From contig CM038039.1 of assembly GCA_021397845.1 (NCBI GenBank), positions 6,069,731-6,133,730 on the forward strand: a DNA stretch of 64,000 bases, given 5' to 3'. This document shows, in pieces, positions 54,021-64,000 of this stretch (within the stretch, counting starts at the first letter, position 1; every line of letters starts with the position of its first letter). Origin of the DNA: Areca catechu (Eukaryota; Streptophyta; Magnoliopsida; Arecales; Arecaceae). The translations under genes and the position numbers were made by a program. The notes under the pieces are model-generated. The model saw nothing but the letters and a program-made list of their open reading frames with translations. It was not told the origin of the DNA and did not search any database.

Positions 54021-54459
54021 AAGAACTCCTACATCAACGAGCTGTTGGAGGCATCCAAGAAGGAGGCGCAGGAGGCTGTGCCGAAGTTCCGGGCGTCATA
54101 GGAGTTCATGGCTGAGCTGCACGAGGCGGCCGTCGACTCCTTCCTGAAGGGCTTTGAGGTGTGTCAGGAAAAGGTAAGTTCCTTTTTCCCCCGAGCTCGA
54201 CCTCAATGGAGTCGTCCTAGGCGGTCGGAGGGAGGAGCCCAGCGAGGGAGCTTCAACTGCGATGGTTGCTGAGGTGGCGGCTCCCGAACAGCCTTCAGAC
54301 GACGCTGCCGGTGGAGAGGTTGCCCCCCAGCTGGAGGAGGATGCGGCTGCAGCGAAGAAGCCCTGTGGCTCCATTTCTTTTTCTTCACTTTGCTCTCATA
54401 TAAGCTTATTTCCTTTTTCTTTCTTTGGGTCACCCGGCATGTCAGGGCCCTTTTTGTAA
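54021..54459 (+). pseudogene. Accessory gene copy 2, 3' part (element B)
   Basis: Resumes exactly where copy 2 was cut by element C and matches 40999-41441 of copy 1, including LLEASKKEAQEAVPKFRAS and the GFEVCQEKVSSFFP motif. It has a TAG in place of a glutamate codon near 54099 and one extra C in the run at about 54186-54190, which shifts the frame out of PELDL. Confidence 0.85.
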
Positions 54460-54519
54460 GAAACTTCTCATTAGAAATGAAAGTTCCTATTTCATTGACT
54501 TGTTCCTTCTTTCCCTTTT

Positions 54520-54960
54520 TTTTGTGCATCTTCCGGACTGAACCCCGGCGCTAGCCATCGGGACCAAGTCCCGTGGTGCATTCCAAGCTGAACTCCGGGA
54601 TTGCATGGGCGAACTAGGTTCTGCTCCACCTTCCAGATCGAGGTCCGGGACTTCAGTTTGGAACTAGGTTCCTTGCGAACTTCCGGACTGAACCCCGGGG
54701 CTGCAGACCGGAACTGAGCCTTAAGGCGACCTACCGAGCTGTTCTCCAGGATTTTGTAGGACCGGGACCTAAGTCTCCGGGACCTCTTCCGGACTGAACT
54801 CCGGGGCCGCATGTCAGTTTAATTCCGCGTGATACTCCGGACTAAACTCCGGGATTTTTATGGGAGGGGACTTCGCGCCTTTGCGGATCTTTCGCCTTGC
54901 CCATGCTTGCCGAACCTAGAGCTGGATGGCTTTTGTCCTACGAGATGAGAGTAGCATTTG
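54520..54960. repeat. Degenerate tandem repeats next to integrase (element B)
   Basis: Repeated CTTCCGGACTGAACCCCGGG motifs (about six, at irregular spacing) between the accessory gene end and the integrase end. Same relative position as the 46-bp array in element A, but unrelated in sequence. Confidence 0.6.
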
Positions 54961-55000
54961 GTGAAAAAGATTTTATTATTGAAGTTTGAGAAGCCTTACA

Positions 55001-56495
55001 CTATTGGTAGTACATCCTCAAGTTTGAGGCATTCCAAGTGCGCAGGAACCGGGATCCGCCTAGCTCCTCCAGGTAGTACACCCCATAGGGAAGTGCCTCC
55101 GCCACTCTATAAGGACCTTCCCAATTTGGGGAGAGCTTTCCGCACTCCCGTGGTTGGGAGGCTTCAGCACGGCGTAGCACTAAGTCTCCTTGGCGGAAGG
55201 ACTTCGGTCGCACCCTGGAGTTGTAGTATCTGGCCACTCGTTGCCGATAAGCCGCCATCCAAACTTGGGCCCTATCCCTCATTTCTTCAAGGAGGTCCAG
55301 GTTCAGTAGCAGCCACGCCGGGTTCTCCGCCTCGTCGTACTGTTCCACGCACAAGGTCGGCAGGCTGAGCTCAATTGGAATGATCGCTTCAGCTCCGAAG
55401 ACGAAGTTGAAAGGGGGTCTCGTCCGTGGCCATCCTCGGGGTGGTATGGTATGCCCACAGGATGCTCGGGAGCTCTTCTGCCCACCTCCCCTTGGCCTGG
55501 TCTAATCTTGTCTGGAGGCCTTACAGGATAGTCTTGTTTGTTACCTCGATTTCTCCATTTATCTGAGGATGCGCCACCGAAGTGAAACGATGGTGGACTC
55601 CGAGGTCATCGCAAAACTCCTCGAACTCCCGGCAATTGAACTGGCATCCATTGTCGGTGATGATAGTGTGGGGCAAGCCGAAGCGGCAGATGATCGACTT
55701 CCAGAGAAACTTGGTGACATTTGCCTCCATGATCTGGGCCAAGGGCTCGGCCTCGACCCACTTCGTGAAGTAGTCGATAGCCATAATTAAGAACCTCCGT
55801 TGCCCAGACGCCGGGGGAAAAGGCCCGAGGAGATCCATACCCCACTGAGCAAACGGCCACGGGATGGAGAGTTGAGAGAGCAGAGCAGCAGGTTGACGTT
55901 GCACCACAGCGTGTCGCTGACACCGGTCACACCTCTTTACAGAGTTAGCTGCGTCTTCTCTCATTGTCTCCCAGAAATAACCTTGACGGAGGGCCTTATA
56001 TGCCAGCGTTCTGCCCCCCACATGCTTCCCGCAGATGCCCTCATTGATTTTCTGGAGCATAAGGGCGGCTTCGATGGGTCTCAAACACTTAAGGAGTGGG
56101 TAGGAATAAGACCTCCGGTACAGCAGCCCGTCTTTCAATACGAACCGTGCGGCCTTCCTCTTAATGAGGCCAGCCGCCATGCGATCCTTGGGCAAGGTGC
56201 CGTTGGTAATGTACTCGACGTACTTATCCATCCAGCAGGGCTCTGGGTTGACCTGCTGGACCTCCATGGGCGTATCGTAGCTCGGGGCTTTAAGATGCTC
56301 AATGTAAGCGCGGCCCAGCGACGAGTCCGGCAGGGTTGCCAGGCGGGAGAGGGTGCCCGCGCGGGCATTTTCCCCACGAGAAATATGGGAGATGTTGAAG
56401 CTCCTAAAACCTGCCGCACTCGTTCGTACGAGCTCCAGGTACTTCGCCATTTGGGGGTCCCGCGCCTCGTACTCCCTCGAGACCTGCCTGGCCAC
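55001..56495 (-). pseudogene. Element B integrase
   Basis: 55521-56495 is an open minus-strand frame with the zinc site (QKINEGICGKHVGG, CDRCQRH), first aspartate GMDLLGPF, second TDNGCQF and the glutamate in GEIEVTNKTIL. The first zinc ligand histidine is asparagine here (56043-56045). The frame then breaks; the C-terminal module reads at 55001-55354 (RYYNSRVRPKSFRQGDLVLR, NWEGPYRVAEA, WNASNLRMYYQ). The lost histidine and the frame break make it non-functional as it stands. Confidence 0.9.
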
Positions 56496-56867
56496 TAGCT
56501 ACGAGTCGGTGAAGATCCTGAGGCAGGCCACGCCCAGCTTGCGGGACACCCTCAGCCCCACGAGGAGTGCTTCGTACTCTGCCTGGTTATTGGTGGCGAC
56601 GAACTGGAAGTAGAGCGCACACTCGATGACGACCCCTTCACCGTTTGCAAGGATGAGTCCGGCTCTGCTCCCACCGGAGTTCGAGGCTCCATCTACGTGA
56701 AGGATCCAGATGTCTTCCTCTGGTCCAGGCTTCGGGTGCTGGTCCTGGGGGCTCTCTTTCGGCCCCTCACCCAGGCCTGCACACTCAACTAAGAAGTCAG
56801 CGAGTACCTGTACCTTCATGACCGACCTTGGCCGATAGGTGATGTCGAACTCGCTGAGCTTGAGCAC
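56496..56867 (-). pseudogene. Element B second (archaeal-type) RNase H
   Basis: Minus-strand frame with WILHVDGASNSGGSRAGLIL, NNQAEYEALLVGLRVSRKLG and LRIFTDS, then TAG where relatives have glutamine (QLVARQV), after which the same frame continues into the integrase region. The D...E...D pattern of RNase H is complete. A second RNase H after the RT-linked one is a mark of the Tat lineage. Confidence 0.88.
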
Positions 56868-58731
56868 CTACTTCGCCAGGCGTCCGACGTGTCAGGTCGG
56901 CTTAGCACCACTTTCAGTGGTTGATCCGTCAGGACCGCAATGGGGTGCACTTGGAAATAAGGCCTGATATGCTGGGCAGACATGATTAGCACAAAAATCA
57001 GTTTCTCAGACTGAGAATACCTGATCTCCGCATCGCGGAGGAGTTTGCTTGTGTAATACACCGGCCTCTGTATCCCTTTATCATCCGCCCGAACCAGGAC
57101 CGAGCTGACAGCCTCTGGTATGACCACCAGGTATAGGAGGAGCTCCTCTCCCTCCTCCGGTCGAGAGAGCAATGGCGGTGACACCAATATCTTCTTCAGC
57201 TCTTCAAATGCCTCCTGGCACTCCTTCGTCTAGGCGAAGTCGTGCATCTTCCTCAGCGCCTTGAAGAAGGGATGGCAGCGGTCAGTGGACCTTGAAATAA
57301 ATCAGCTCAGGGTGGCTATCCGACCGGTGAGTCGCTGCACTTGCTTCTTGGAGGTGAGCTGCTCCATGTCTAGAATCGCCTGAACCTTCTCCGGGTTGGC
57401 CTCTATCCCTCTTTGGGTCACCATGAAGCCCAGGAACTTTCCTGTGGATACGTCGAAAGCGCACTTCGCAGGATTCAACTTCATTTGGTAAAGACGGAGG
57501 TTGCTGAAGGTCTCCGCCAGGTCGCCGACATGGTCCGAAGTCAGCTTGCTCATCACCGGCATGTCATCCACGTATACCTGCATGTTGCGACCAATTTGAT
57601 CTTTGAAGACCTTGTTGACCAGACTTGGTACGTGGCGCCTGCGTTCTTGAGGCCGAACGACATCATCTTATAGCAGTAGGTCCCGTGGTTGGTGACGAAG
57701 GCGGTATGTTCCTCATCCTCCGGGTGCATTCGGATCTGGTTGTACCCAGAGAAAGCATCAATAAAAAAGAGGAGGCGATGCCCCGAGGTAGTGTCCACAA
57801 GCTGGTCGATCTTTGGAAGAGGGAAACTATCCTTCGGGCAAGCTCGGTTGAGGTCGATGTAGTCCACACAGATTCTTCACTTGCCGTTGCTCTTCTTCAC
57901 CATGACCACGTTCGCCAGCCAACTAGGATATTGCACTTCTTGTACAAAGCCGGCGACAAGAAGGTTTTCCACTTCCTTATTGATGGCCTTCTGTCTCTCC
58001 GCTGCAAAGCTTCTCTTCTTTTGGCAGACTAGGCGGCATCTTGGATCAATCTTCAGTTGGTGGATGATAACCTCCGAGGGGATACCCGGCATGTCAGCAG
58101 TAGACCAGGCGAACACGTCAGCATTCGCCCGGAGGAATTCCAGCAAGCAAGCCCGCTCTTCTTCTGGGAGTTGGGCTCCTATCTGCACCGTTTTCTGAGG
58201 GTCTGAGCTGAGGGGATATGTCAACAAGCGCTCTACGGGGCCTCCCCTGGGGTCTTGCACCCTTAGGTCGAGGTCGTCGGCGTCGGAGCTGAGCTCGGCA
58301 CTCCAGGCCCCTGGGACCGTCTGCAGGCAATGCGGGACAGGTTGGGCCGTCCCTTTCATCACTCCCATCCTAGAGGTAGTAGGAAACTGCACCAGCAACC
58401 TCTTGGTGGAAATGATCGCATCCAGTTGGTTGAGCCTTGGACGGCCCAGGATGGCATTGTAAGGTGATGGGAGCCTGACGACGGTAAACGTCATCATGAT
58501 CGTGCTCTGCCGAGGTGGGGATCCGATGGTAACAGAAATAGTGATCTCTCCTTCAACCCCCACAGAATCTCCGATGAAGCCCACAAGAGGGGTGTGCACC
58601 AACTTTAGCTGATAATGAGACAAATTCATCCAGGAAAAAGCATCGTAAAAAAGTACGTCAATAGAGCTCCCACTATCCACCATAATACGATGTATAGGAT
58701 GCTTAGCGATGGTCATCTCGACCACCACCAC
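56816..58731 (-). pseudogene. Element B protease, RT and first RNase H
   Basis: 57877-58731 begins with the protease (HRIMVDSGSSIDVLFYDAF, NAILGRP) and runs through a linker to the RT start (VFAWSTADMPGIP, PSWLANVVMVKKSNGK), where a TGA replaces the expected tryptophan codon. RT continues in frame (CVDYIDLNRACPKDSFPLPK, FIDAFSGYNQI, SFGLKNAGATYQ) to about 57630, then a frameshift, then 57302-57583 with the catalytic YVDDM and FLGFMVTQRGIEANPEK. RNase H follows after another frame change (57187-56816: QRPVYYTSKLLRDAEIRY). Domain order is normal; one nonsense change and at least two frameshifts. Confidence 0.9.
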
Positions 58732-58764
58732 ATCATTGTTTACATTTTCACTTTCATTCCCCTT

Positions 58765-60174
58765 TTAAAAGGGGGGTACATTCTCCAGCTCTCCCGCCTC
58801 CCGGGCTCTCTTCGAGGTGCGCCCTATCTCCCACGAGATCATGCCCACCGGCTTCTCCGTTGGACGGTTGTCAATTGCAGGGACAGGGGGAAGGGCCACG
58901 AGCGGCTGGCCCTCCACCCGGGCCTCGTTCCTTACGAACATCCTGAGGTAGCCCCTTTTGATCAGCTCCTCGATCTCCCGCTTTAGATTACAGTAATCCT
59001 CCGTGTCGTGGCCGTGCTCGCGGTGAAACTGACAATACTTCATCTTGTCACGGGTGTACCTTGGGTTCTGAGGAGAAGGTCAGCGAAGGTAGTTCTCACC
59101 CACAATTTATATGGGGATCTTCGTTCTGGGAGCGAGGAGAGGGGTGAAGGTCCGCTCCGGGGCAGCACCATTCTTCAGCTTTGGACCTGGACGGAAGTTC
59201 GTAGGTGGTCCAGGCCTTCGGGTCTCTGGGATATCCCTTGGGGCAGGCTTCTTCGAAGGCTTCCCATATAACTCTCGCCTGGTACGGTCGGCCTCCTCAG
59301 CTCGGATGTACTTATGGACGCGGAGGAGGATCTCAGAATACGTCTTGGGGGGCTTCTTGTTCAGGGAATATGTCAGGCGGGAGGTCTTGAGCCCGCGCTT
59401 CAATGCCAGCATGGCGACAGGCTCATCCAGGCTATAGATCTCCAGGGCGGCGATCTTGAAGCGGGTGACATAGTCCCGCAGCGGTTCCTGGTCTTGCTGG
59501 TAGATAGAGAAGAGGCTATCCACCTCCCTCGGCACCTTTTAGCAGGCATCGAAGTGTGCCACAAACTTTCCTTCAAGCTATTGGAAGGAGCTAATAGATT
59601 CCGGCTCGAGATGGGTGAACCAAACTCGAGTAGCCTTCCGGATGGTGGCCAGGAAGGCGATGCACAAAAGAGCACCCGTCACTCCTTGGACCCTCATGAG
59701 AGCCTTATAGCTCTCCAGGTGGTCCAAGGGGTCGGTGGTCCCATCGTAGGGATCCACCTGGGGCATGCGGAACCGATTCGGGATCAGTTCCTCTTGAATT
59801 TTTCGGAAGAATGCTGGTTGGGCGTTATAGCCCACTAGCTCGGCTGGGGAGCTCTGTATGTTCACGAAACGATGGGAGAACTCCGCCAACTTGCGCTCGT
59901 GCTCCTCCAGATGTCTCTCGACCTGGTGCCTGATGGCCTCATCGGTGGAGCCTTCCACCGAGGCCGCTGGAGAAGGAGGTGCCGATCGGTCTCGGTGGGG
60001 GGCCTTGCTCCGATGGTGCCTGCTATGCCGTACTGCCTCAGCATCTGCCGAACTGGAGTGGTTTCTCTTCGTGGGAGTTTGATGGCTCCCGCTGGGATTG
60101 GTAACTGTCCGCGGATGGGAAGGCCTGCCTTGGATGGAGCGCAGGCATCCGCGGGGGCCCGTGGCTCGGGCCAC
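58765..60174 (-). pseudogene. Element B gag
   Basis: One minus-strand frame throughout. 59578-60174 holds a basic N-terminus, a short acidic helix (EAIRHQVERHLEEHERKLAE) and the capsid start (RMPQVDPYDGTTDPLDHLES). After a TAG at 59578 and a TAA at about 59538 the frame continues through LFSIYQQDQEPLRDYVTRFK and LALKRGLKTSRLTYSL (59107-59535), two more stops near 59087-59107, and the zinc-knuckle variant CQFHREHGHDTEDYC (58765-59043). Four stops but no frameshift, so it was lost by point changes. Confidence 0.88.
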
Positions 60175-60473
60175 GGGGGTCCCTGGCTAGGGCTGAGTGG
60201 CTAGGGAGCACTGCTGGTGCTGCAGCTACCGCATGGCCATAGTCAGTGTTTGTAGTTGCTAGACGATAGCTATGAAAGGACCGTCTACTGAGGATGGTTG
60301 AGGAGGAGGAGGTGGAGCAGGAAGTTCCCTCTCCGGGCTGTGCGACCCCTAGGGAGAGGGAACCTCTCCTACTCGGCTGGTGGATGCTTCGCGCCCACCC
60401 GTCACCACCATGGTCGATGTACACTCTTGCTCACGGAAAGCTTGCTTATGCAGGGGTTGCTGTTCTGCTCCCC

Positions 60474-60491
60474 CTACCTGGTGCGCCAATC
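60474..60491 (-). other. Element B primer-binding region
   Basis: On the minus strand the bases after the 5' LTR read GATTGGCGCACCAGGTAG. A TGGCGC-type start is a common plant gypsy primer site; the tRNA is not identified. Confidence 0.55.
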
Positions 60492-62754
60492 TGTTGTCGA
60501 TCTAACCGCGGTGGCCTGTAGCTTGTGAGTTGGCATCAGTTCTTAGACTCTCCTACCTTGAGATCTCCAAGCCTCCGGTGCTGCAAAACAAGGTCAGAGA
60601 CCTGGGCTGGGAATTCTGGCGGGGGCACTCCGACGATCAAGTTAGAGGGCGACCAGATGGAACAGGTCCTCTAAGGCGGGTTCCCTAAGGATTCCCGTGC
60701 TTAGAGGAGATTTAGATGAAAGCAATGTGAGGAAGATAGGGGTAGAAGCCCGGCTTCGTATGCTGGGTTCACCGAGCTTGCGCCTAGGGACTTCTTGGAG
60801 GTCCCAGGATCATTCTCTCGATACTTTTCCCTTTTGTCGACTTACCTTTCTTTCGCTTTTACCGTCCCTTTTATACCACCGGACCGCCTTCAAACCTCGT
60901 TGTCTCCCCCCAGGTTCTCAGAGATCTCTGGATCCTATTTCTCTTTCTCCTTCAAGCCCGGGAGTTAAGTGGTCGGCACGCCTCGTTCGTCATGTATCAC
61001 GAAAGGGGAAAACTGGCGAGACCTCGAGCCAAGCACGGGAGCCCTCCTTTCGGGGCGTTGATGATGGGCTTCTAGTTGTTTCAGGCCCCTGCCCGCAAGG
61101 ATTTCATTCCTCGATTGCGGGGCCCTATTTAATTGATGTAAACGAGATTTTGCATATCGCTGCAGGCCGTACTGGCGCCCTGTACGGGACGCGGTGCACG
61201 CCGATTCTAATAGCGACCTCGTGACCCGTGCCTCTGCCTCCCCGAGGCTTTGCAGAGTAGGGCTGACTTTGGTCGAGGCGAACCCGTCAGGGGCTGCAAG
61301 CTGGAGGAAAAGCAGGGGCTGCCAGCTTCGACCGAGGTGGACCCCTCCTGGGTGGACACCTGGCGAAGTGGCAAAGAGAGGCTCGACTTCGGGCGAGGTG
61401 GACCCGTCTTGGGTTGCCACCTGGCGAAGGAGCAGGAGAGCCCGGCTCGACCTCGGTAGAGGTGGACCCGTCTTGGGGTGCCACCTGGCGAGGGAGCAGG
61501 GGCCGCCAGCTTCGGTCGAGGTGGACCCCTCCTGGGTGGACACCTGGCGAAATGGCAAAGAGAGGCTCGACTTCGATCGAGGTGGACCCGTCTAGGGATG
61601 CTAATTGGTGAAGGAGCAGGAGAGCCCGGCTCGACCTCGGCAGAGGTGGACCCATCTTGGGGTGCCACCTGGCGAGGAAGCAGGGGGCTGCCTGCTTCGG
61701 CCGAGGTGGACCCCTCCTAGGTGGATACCTGGCGAAGTGGCAGAGGGAGGCTCGACTTCTACCGAGGTGGACCCGTCTTGGGGTGCCACATGGCGAAGGA
61801 GCAGGAGAGCCCGGCTCGACCTCGACAGAGGTGAACCCGTCTTGGGGTGCCACCTAGCGAGGGAGCAGGGGGCCGCCAGCTTCAGCCGAGGTGGACCCCT
61901 CCTGGGTGGACACTTGGCGAAGTGGCAGAGAGAGGCTCGACTTCGGCCGAGGTGGACCCATCTTGGGGTGCCACCTGGCGAAGGAGCAGGAGAGCCCGGT
62001 TCGACCTCGATAGGGGTGGACCCGTCTTGGGGTGCCACCTGGCAAGGGAGCAGGGGGCCGCCAGCTTCGACCGAGTTGGACCCTCCTGGGTGGACACCTA
62101 GCGAAGTGGCAGAGAGAGGCTCGACTTCAGTCAAGGTGGATCTGTCTTGGGATGCCACCTGGCGAAGGAGCAGGAGAGCCCGGCTCTACCTCGGTAGAAG
62201 TGGACCCATCTTGGGTCCCACCTGGTGAGGGAGTAGGGGGCTGCCAGCTTTGGTCGAGGTGGACACCTGGCGAAGTGGCAGAGAGAGGCTCGACTTCAGT
62301 CAAGATGGATCCATCTTGGGGTGCCACCTGGCGAGGGAGCAGGGGGCCGCCAGCTTCGACCGAGGTGGACCCCTCCTGGTTGGACATCTGGTGAAATGGC
62401 AGAGAGAAACTCGACTTCGGCCGAAGTGGACCCGTCTTGGGGTGCCACCTGGCGAAGGAGTAGGAGAGCCCGGCTCGACCTCGACAGAGATGGACCCATC
62501 TTGGGGTGCCACCTGGCGAGGGAGCAGGGGCCACCAGCTTCGATCGAGGTGGACCCCTCCAGAGTGGACACCTGGCGGAGTGGCAGAGAGAGGCTCGACT
62601 TCGATCGAGGTGGACCCGTCTTGGGGTGCCACCTAGCGAAGGAGCAGGAGCGCCATTTCTCGAGCGATGGAATTTTGAAAGAAAAATCCACGTGGCACTG
62701 GTGGCATCCAACTGAATCTGACACACGTTCCACGTCAGCGTTATAGCCATATCA
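60492..62754 (-). repeat. Element B 5' LTR (right), 2263 bp
   Basis: Pairs with 35585-38603. The tandem array (about 61310-62650) has about 8 units of 185 bp against 12 in the other LTR, which accounts for nearly all of the 756-bp length difference. A good minus-strand TATAAAA box is at 60869-60875 (GGTGGTATAAAAGGGACGG on that strand), so this was the transcribing LTR. Confidence 0.93.
60869..60875 (-). promoter_or_regulatory. TATA box of element B 5' LTR
   Basis: TATAAAA on the minus strand, followed by GGGACGG. The equivalent site in the 3' LTR is TATAGAA. Confidence 0.6.
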
Positions 62755-64000
62755 AGAAGCATCAGTTGTATCAACACCTTTCCACAACTATTTCAACTCC
62801 TCTATTAAAGATTGTAGAAAAATATCAATATCATTTCTTGGACCCTTATCACTTGGAATAACTATTGACAAGATAAGTGAGGATTGTTTCATGCACAACC
62901 ATGGTGGTATATTATATGGTATTAGAACAACTGGCCAAGTACTATTTGTAGAATTTAGAGTCCAGAAAGGATTGAAGCCATTTGAAGCTAACCCAATCGA
63001 ACATTACGAATATCATAAGCAAAATCAGAATGTTTAGCATTAAATACTTTCCATGCTAAACTATCTGCTGGATATCTCAACATTCCATCATTCGTACATC
63101 CTTCATGATGCCATCTCTCAATGAAACTATTTTCGATGATAAATATAGCCTTCTCAGTCGAGAAATAAGAGGAAAGTAATGCAATACTTTCATCGATTTT
63201 TTTGTACGCCATAGTGTATCTGTTTCATTTACTACGTCATCCTCATCTCCTTCGTGAGTTGTCCATCGTGAAGATCCGCATACATTGCATAACTCTCGAT
63301 CAGCATTTTTACCATGATATAACATGTAGTTTTTCAGATAACTATGAATCTTTTGAAATCCAAGATCCAGATTGTTGATAACTTTCTTTGCTTCATAATA
63401 AGAGGATGGTAAACCATTGCCTTCTGGAAATGCATCCTTTAATAACCTTAGAAGCATGGTAAAACTCTTTCCCGACCATCCATTCATATATTTTATATGA
63501 AATAAATCTATAAGTAAAGAGATCTTAGAAAATTTTAAACAGTCCAGATATAATTATTCATCTGCTTCTTTCATTAAATTATGATACCGAGCTGATTCAG
63601 AAGTTGATGGTTGCAGCTGCTCCTTGATATATGTTCAATCAATGAATGTAGAACCTTCACATATTCCAGTTATTTCATGTATATTAGTTGAACATCCAAA
63701 GTCTTGAATAATTTGTCGAAAAGCATCTATAATCAAACCTGTTATATCATCATCTCCTATAGGATTCTCTTGCATATTACTAGATCCATGATCAGATGAG
63801 GGTTGATTACTTGATTCTAGCAATATAAGTTTTCCATGAAAAATCCACTCAATATAATCTCTTGCAAAAACAATTCCATATCAAATGTTCTTCAACTGTT
63901 TGTGGATCTAAACAAGAACTGTTAATGCATCATCGACATTGATATAAAATATTTTCATTCAAACTACTTTTGTCCATACTGAATTTAGTAAAATCACTAA
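62755..64000 (-). pseudogene. CACTA TNPD transposase, N-terminal side of split
   Basis: Minus strand, 5' to 3' from the right edge: a start-like MDKSSLN at about 63976, a transposase-associated region (DPQTVEEHLIWNCFCK), then 63077-63487 with MNGWSGKSFTMLLRLLKDAF and SYYEAKKVINNLDLGFQKIH, 62988-63212 with HHEGCTNDGMLRYPADSLAW and FAYDIRNVRLG, and finally RNDIDIFLQSLIEEL, a TAG stop, and GVDTTDASN at the junction with element B. These are canonical Transposase_21 blocks. In the zinc-like stretch before NVCGSSRW, two cysteines normally present are replaced by serine and tyrosine. Stops and frameshifts show a pseudogene. Confidence 0.9.

Larger units (their letters stand above)
35585..62754 (-). 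mobile_element. Element B: Tat-type Ty3/gypsy retrotransposon carrying nested insertions
   Basis: The LTRs are 35585-38603 and 60492-62754; both start TGTTG and end CATATCA, flanked by a perfect AGAAG duplication. Gag, protease, RT, RNase H, second RNase H and integrase read on the minus strand, with the primer site beside the right LTR and a clean polypurine tract (38604-38629 on the minus strand) beside the left. The span is 27.2 kb, or about 15.8 kb without nested element C. The part between integrase and 3' LTR contains a plus-strand accessory gene, a copied integrase fragment and a second accessory copy. LTR divergence is about 20 differences in the first 165 bases by eye. Several stops and frameshifts make it non-autonomous. 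Confidence 0.93.
30315..64000 (-). mobile_element. CACTA (En/Spm) transposon, split by element B, right end off the window
   Basis: Minus-strand CACTA element. Its left terminus is near 30315 (CACATTATAAAAAACAGG, a slightly changed CACTA end), followed by subterminal repeats, Transposase_24, DUF4216-like, DUF4218-like and TNPD (Transposase_21) coding segments. Element B (35585-62754) lies inside the TNPD gene with target duplication AGAAG at 35580-35584 and 62755-62759. The TNPD reading resumes across the gap, proving that both sides belong to one element. The N-terminal transposase-associated region reaches the right edge, so the other terminus is not visible. Many in-frame stops show that it is dead. 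Confidence 0.9.

Noticed and set aside
55800..56498. 232-residue plus-strand ORF, and its like at 41556-42167
   Set aside because: Exact antisense shadow of the integrase frame, which carries recognisable zinc and catalytic motifs.

Overview
The window is nuclear DNA of a flowering plant, probably a monocot and possibly a palm (the monocot/palm guess is weak and rests on general resemblance). Evidence: a spliced plant gene with GT/AG introns, abundant Ty3/gypsy and Ty1/copia LTR retrotransposons, a CACTA (En/Spm) transposon, hAT-like and MITE-like sequences, L1 and SINE-like retroposon ends, and AT-rich intergenic DNA. Nothing is prokaryotic or organellar.

Layout. 1-2603: 3' half of a Ty1/copia element (pol with one in-frame stop, then a 518-bp LTR). 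2604-5367: AT-rich DNA with SINE-like and MITE-like pieces. 5368-16094: 'element A', an old minus-strand Ty3/gypsy element of Tat type; its gag, protease, RT, RNase H and integrase are all broken, and it carries a plus-strand accessory gene. 16175-17237: hAT-like non-autonomous element. 17399-17700: L1 tail. 17777-17968: hairpin element. 18253-26514: the only host gene, three exons encoding about 216 residues, resembling the HAPSTR1/TAPR1 (C16orf72) family; its 6.8-kb first intron holds large direct repeats, a copia RT relic and a MITE. 26850-30314: intergenic DNA with a second hAT-like element and GC-rich tandem repeats.

30315-64000 is a four-level nest. A CACTA transposon (from 30315, running off the right edge) is split inside its TNPD transposase by 'element B' (35585-62754, target duplication AGAAG), another Tat-type gypsy element on the minus strand. 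B is split inside a duplicated accessory gene by 'element C' (42673-54020, duplication AAGAA), a chromovirus-type gypsy element with near-identical LTRs. C's otherwise open polyprotein is split just before its chromodomain by 'element D' (49635-52075, duplication CAGGG), most likely a solo LTR. The order of insertion is therefore CACTA, B, C, D, and LTR divergence agrees (B clearly diverged, C about 1%).

The most interesting recurring theme is in A and B. Both carry, between integrase and 3' LTR, a gene on the strand opposite to gag-pol with a domain resembling Pfam Transposase_28, short introns, a coiled coil and a shared C-terminal motif; in A it has a good TATA box. Both elements also hold variable tandem-repeat arrays in their LTRs and next to this gene.
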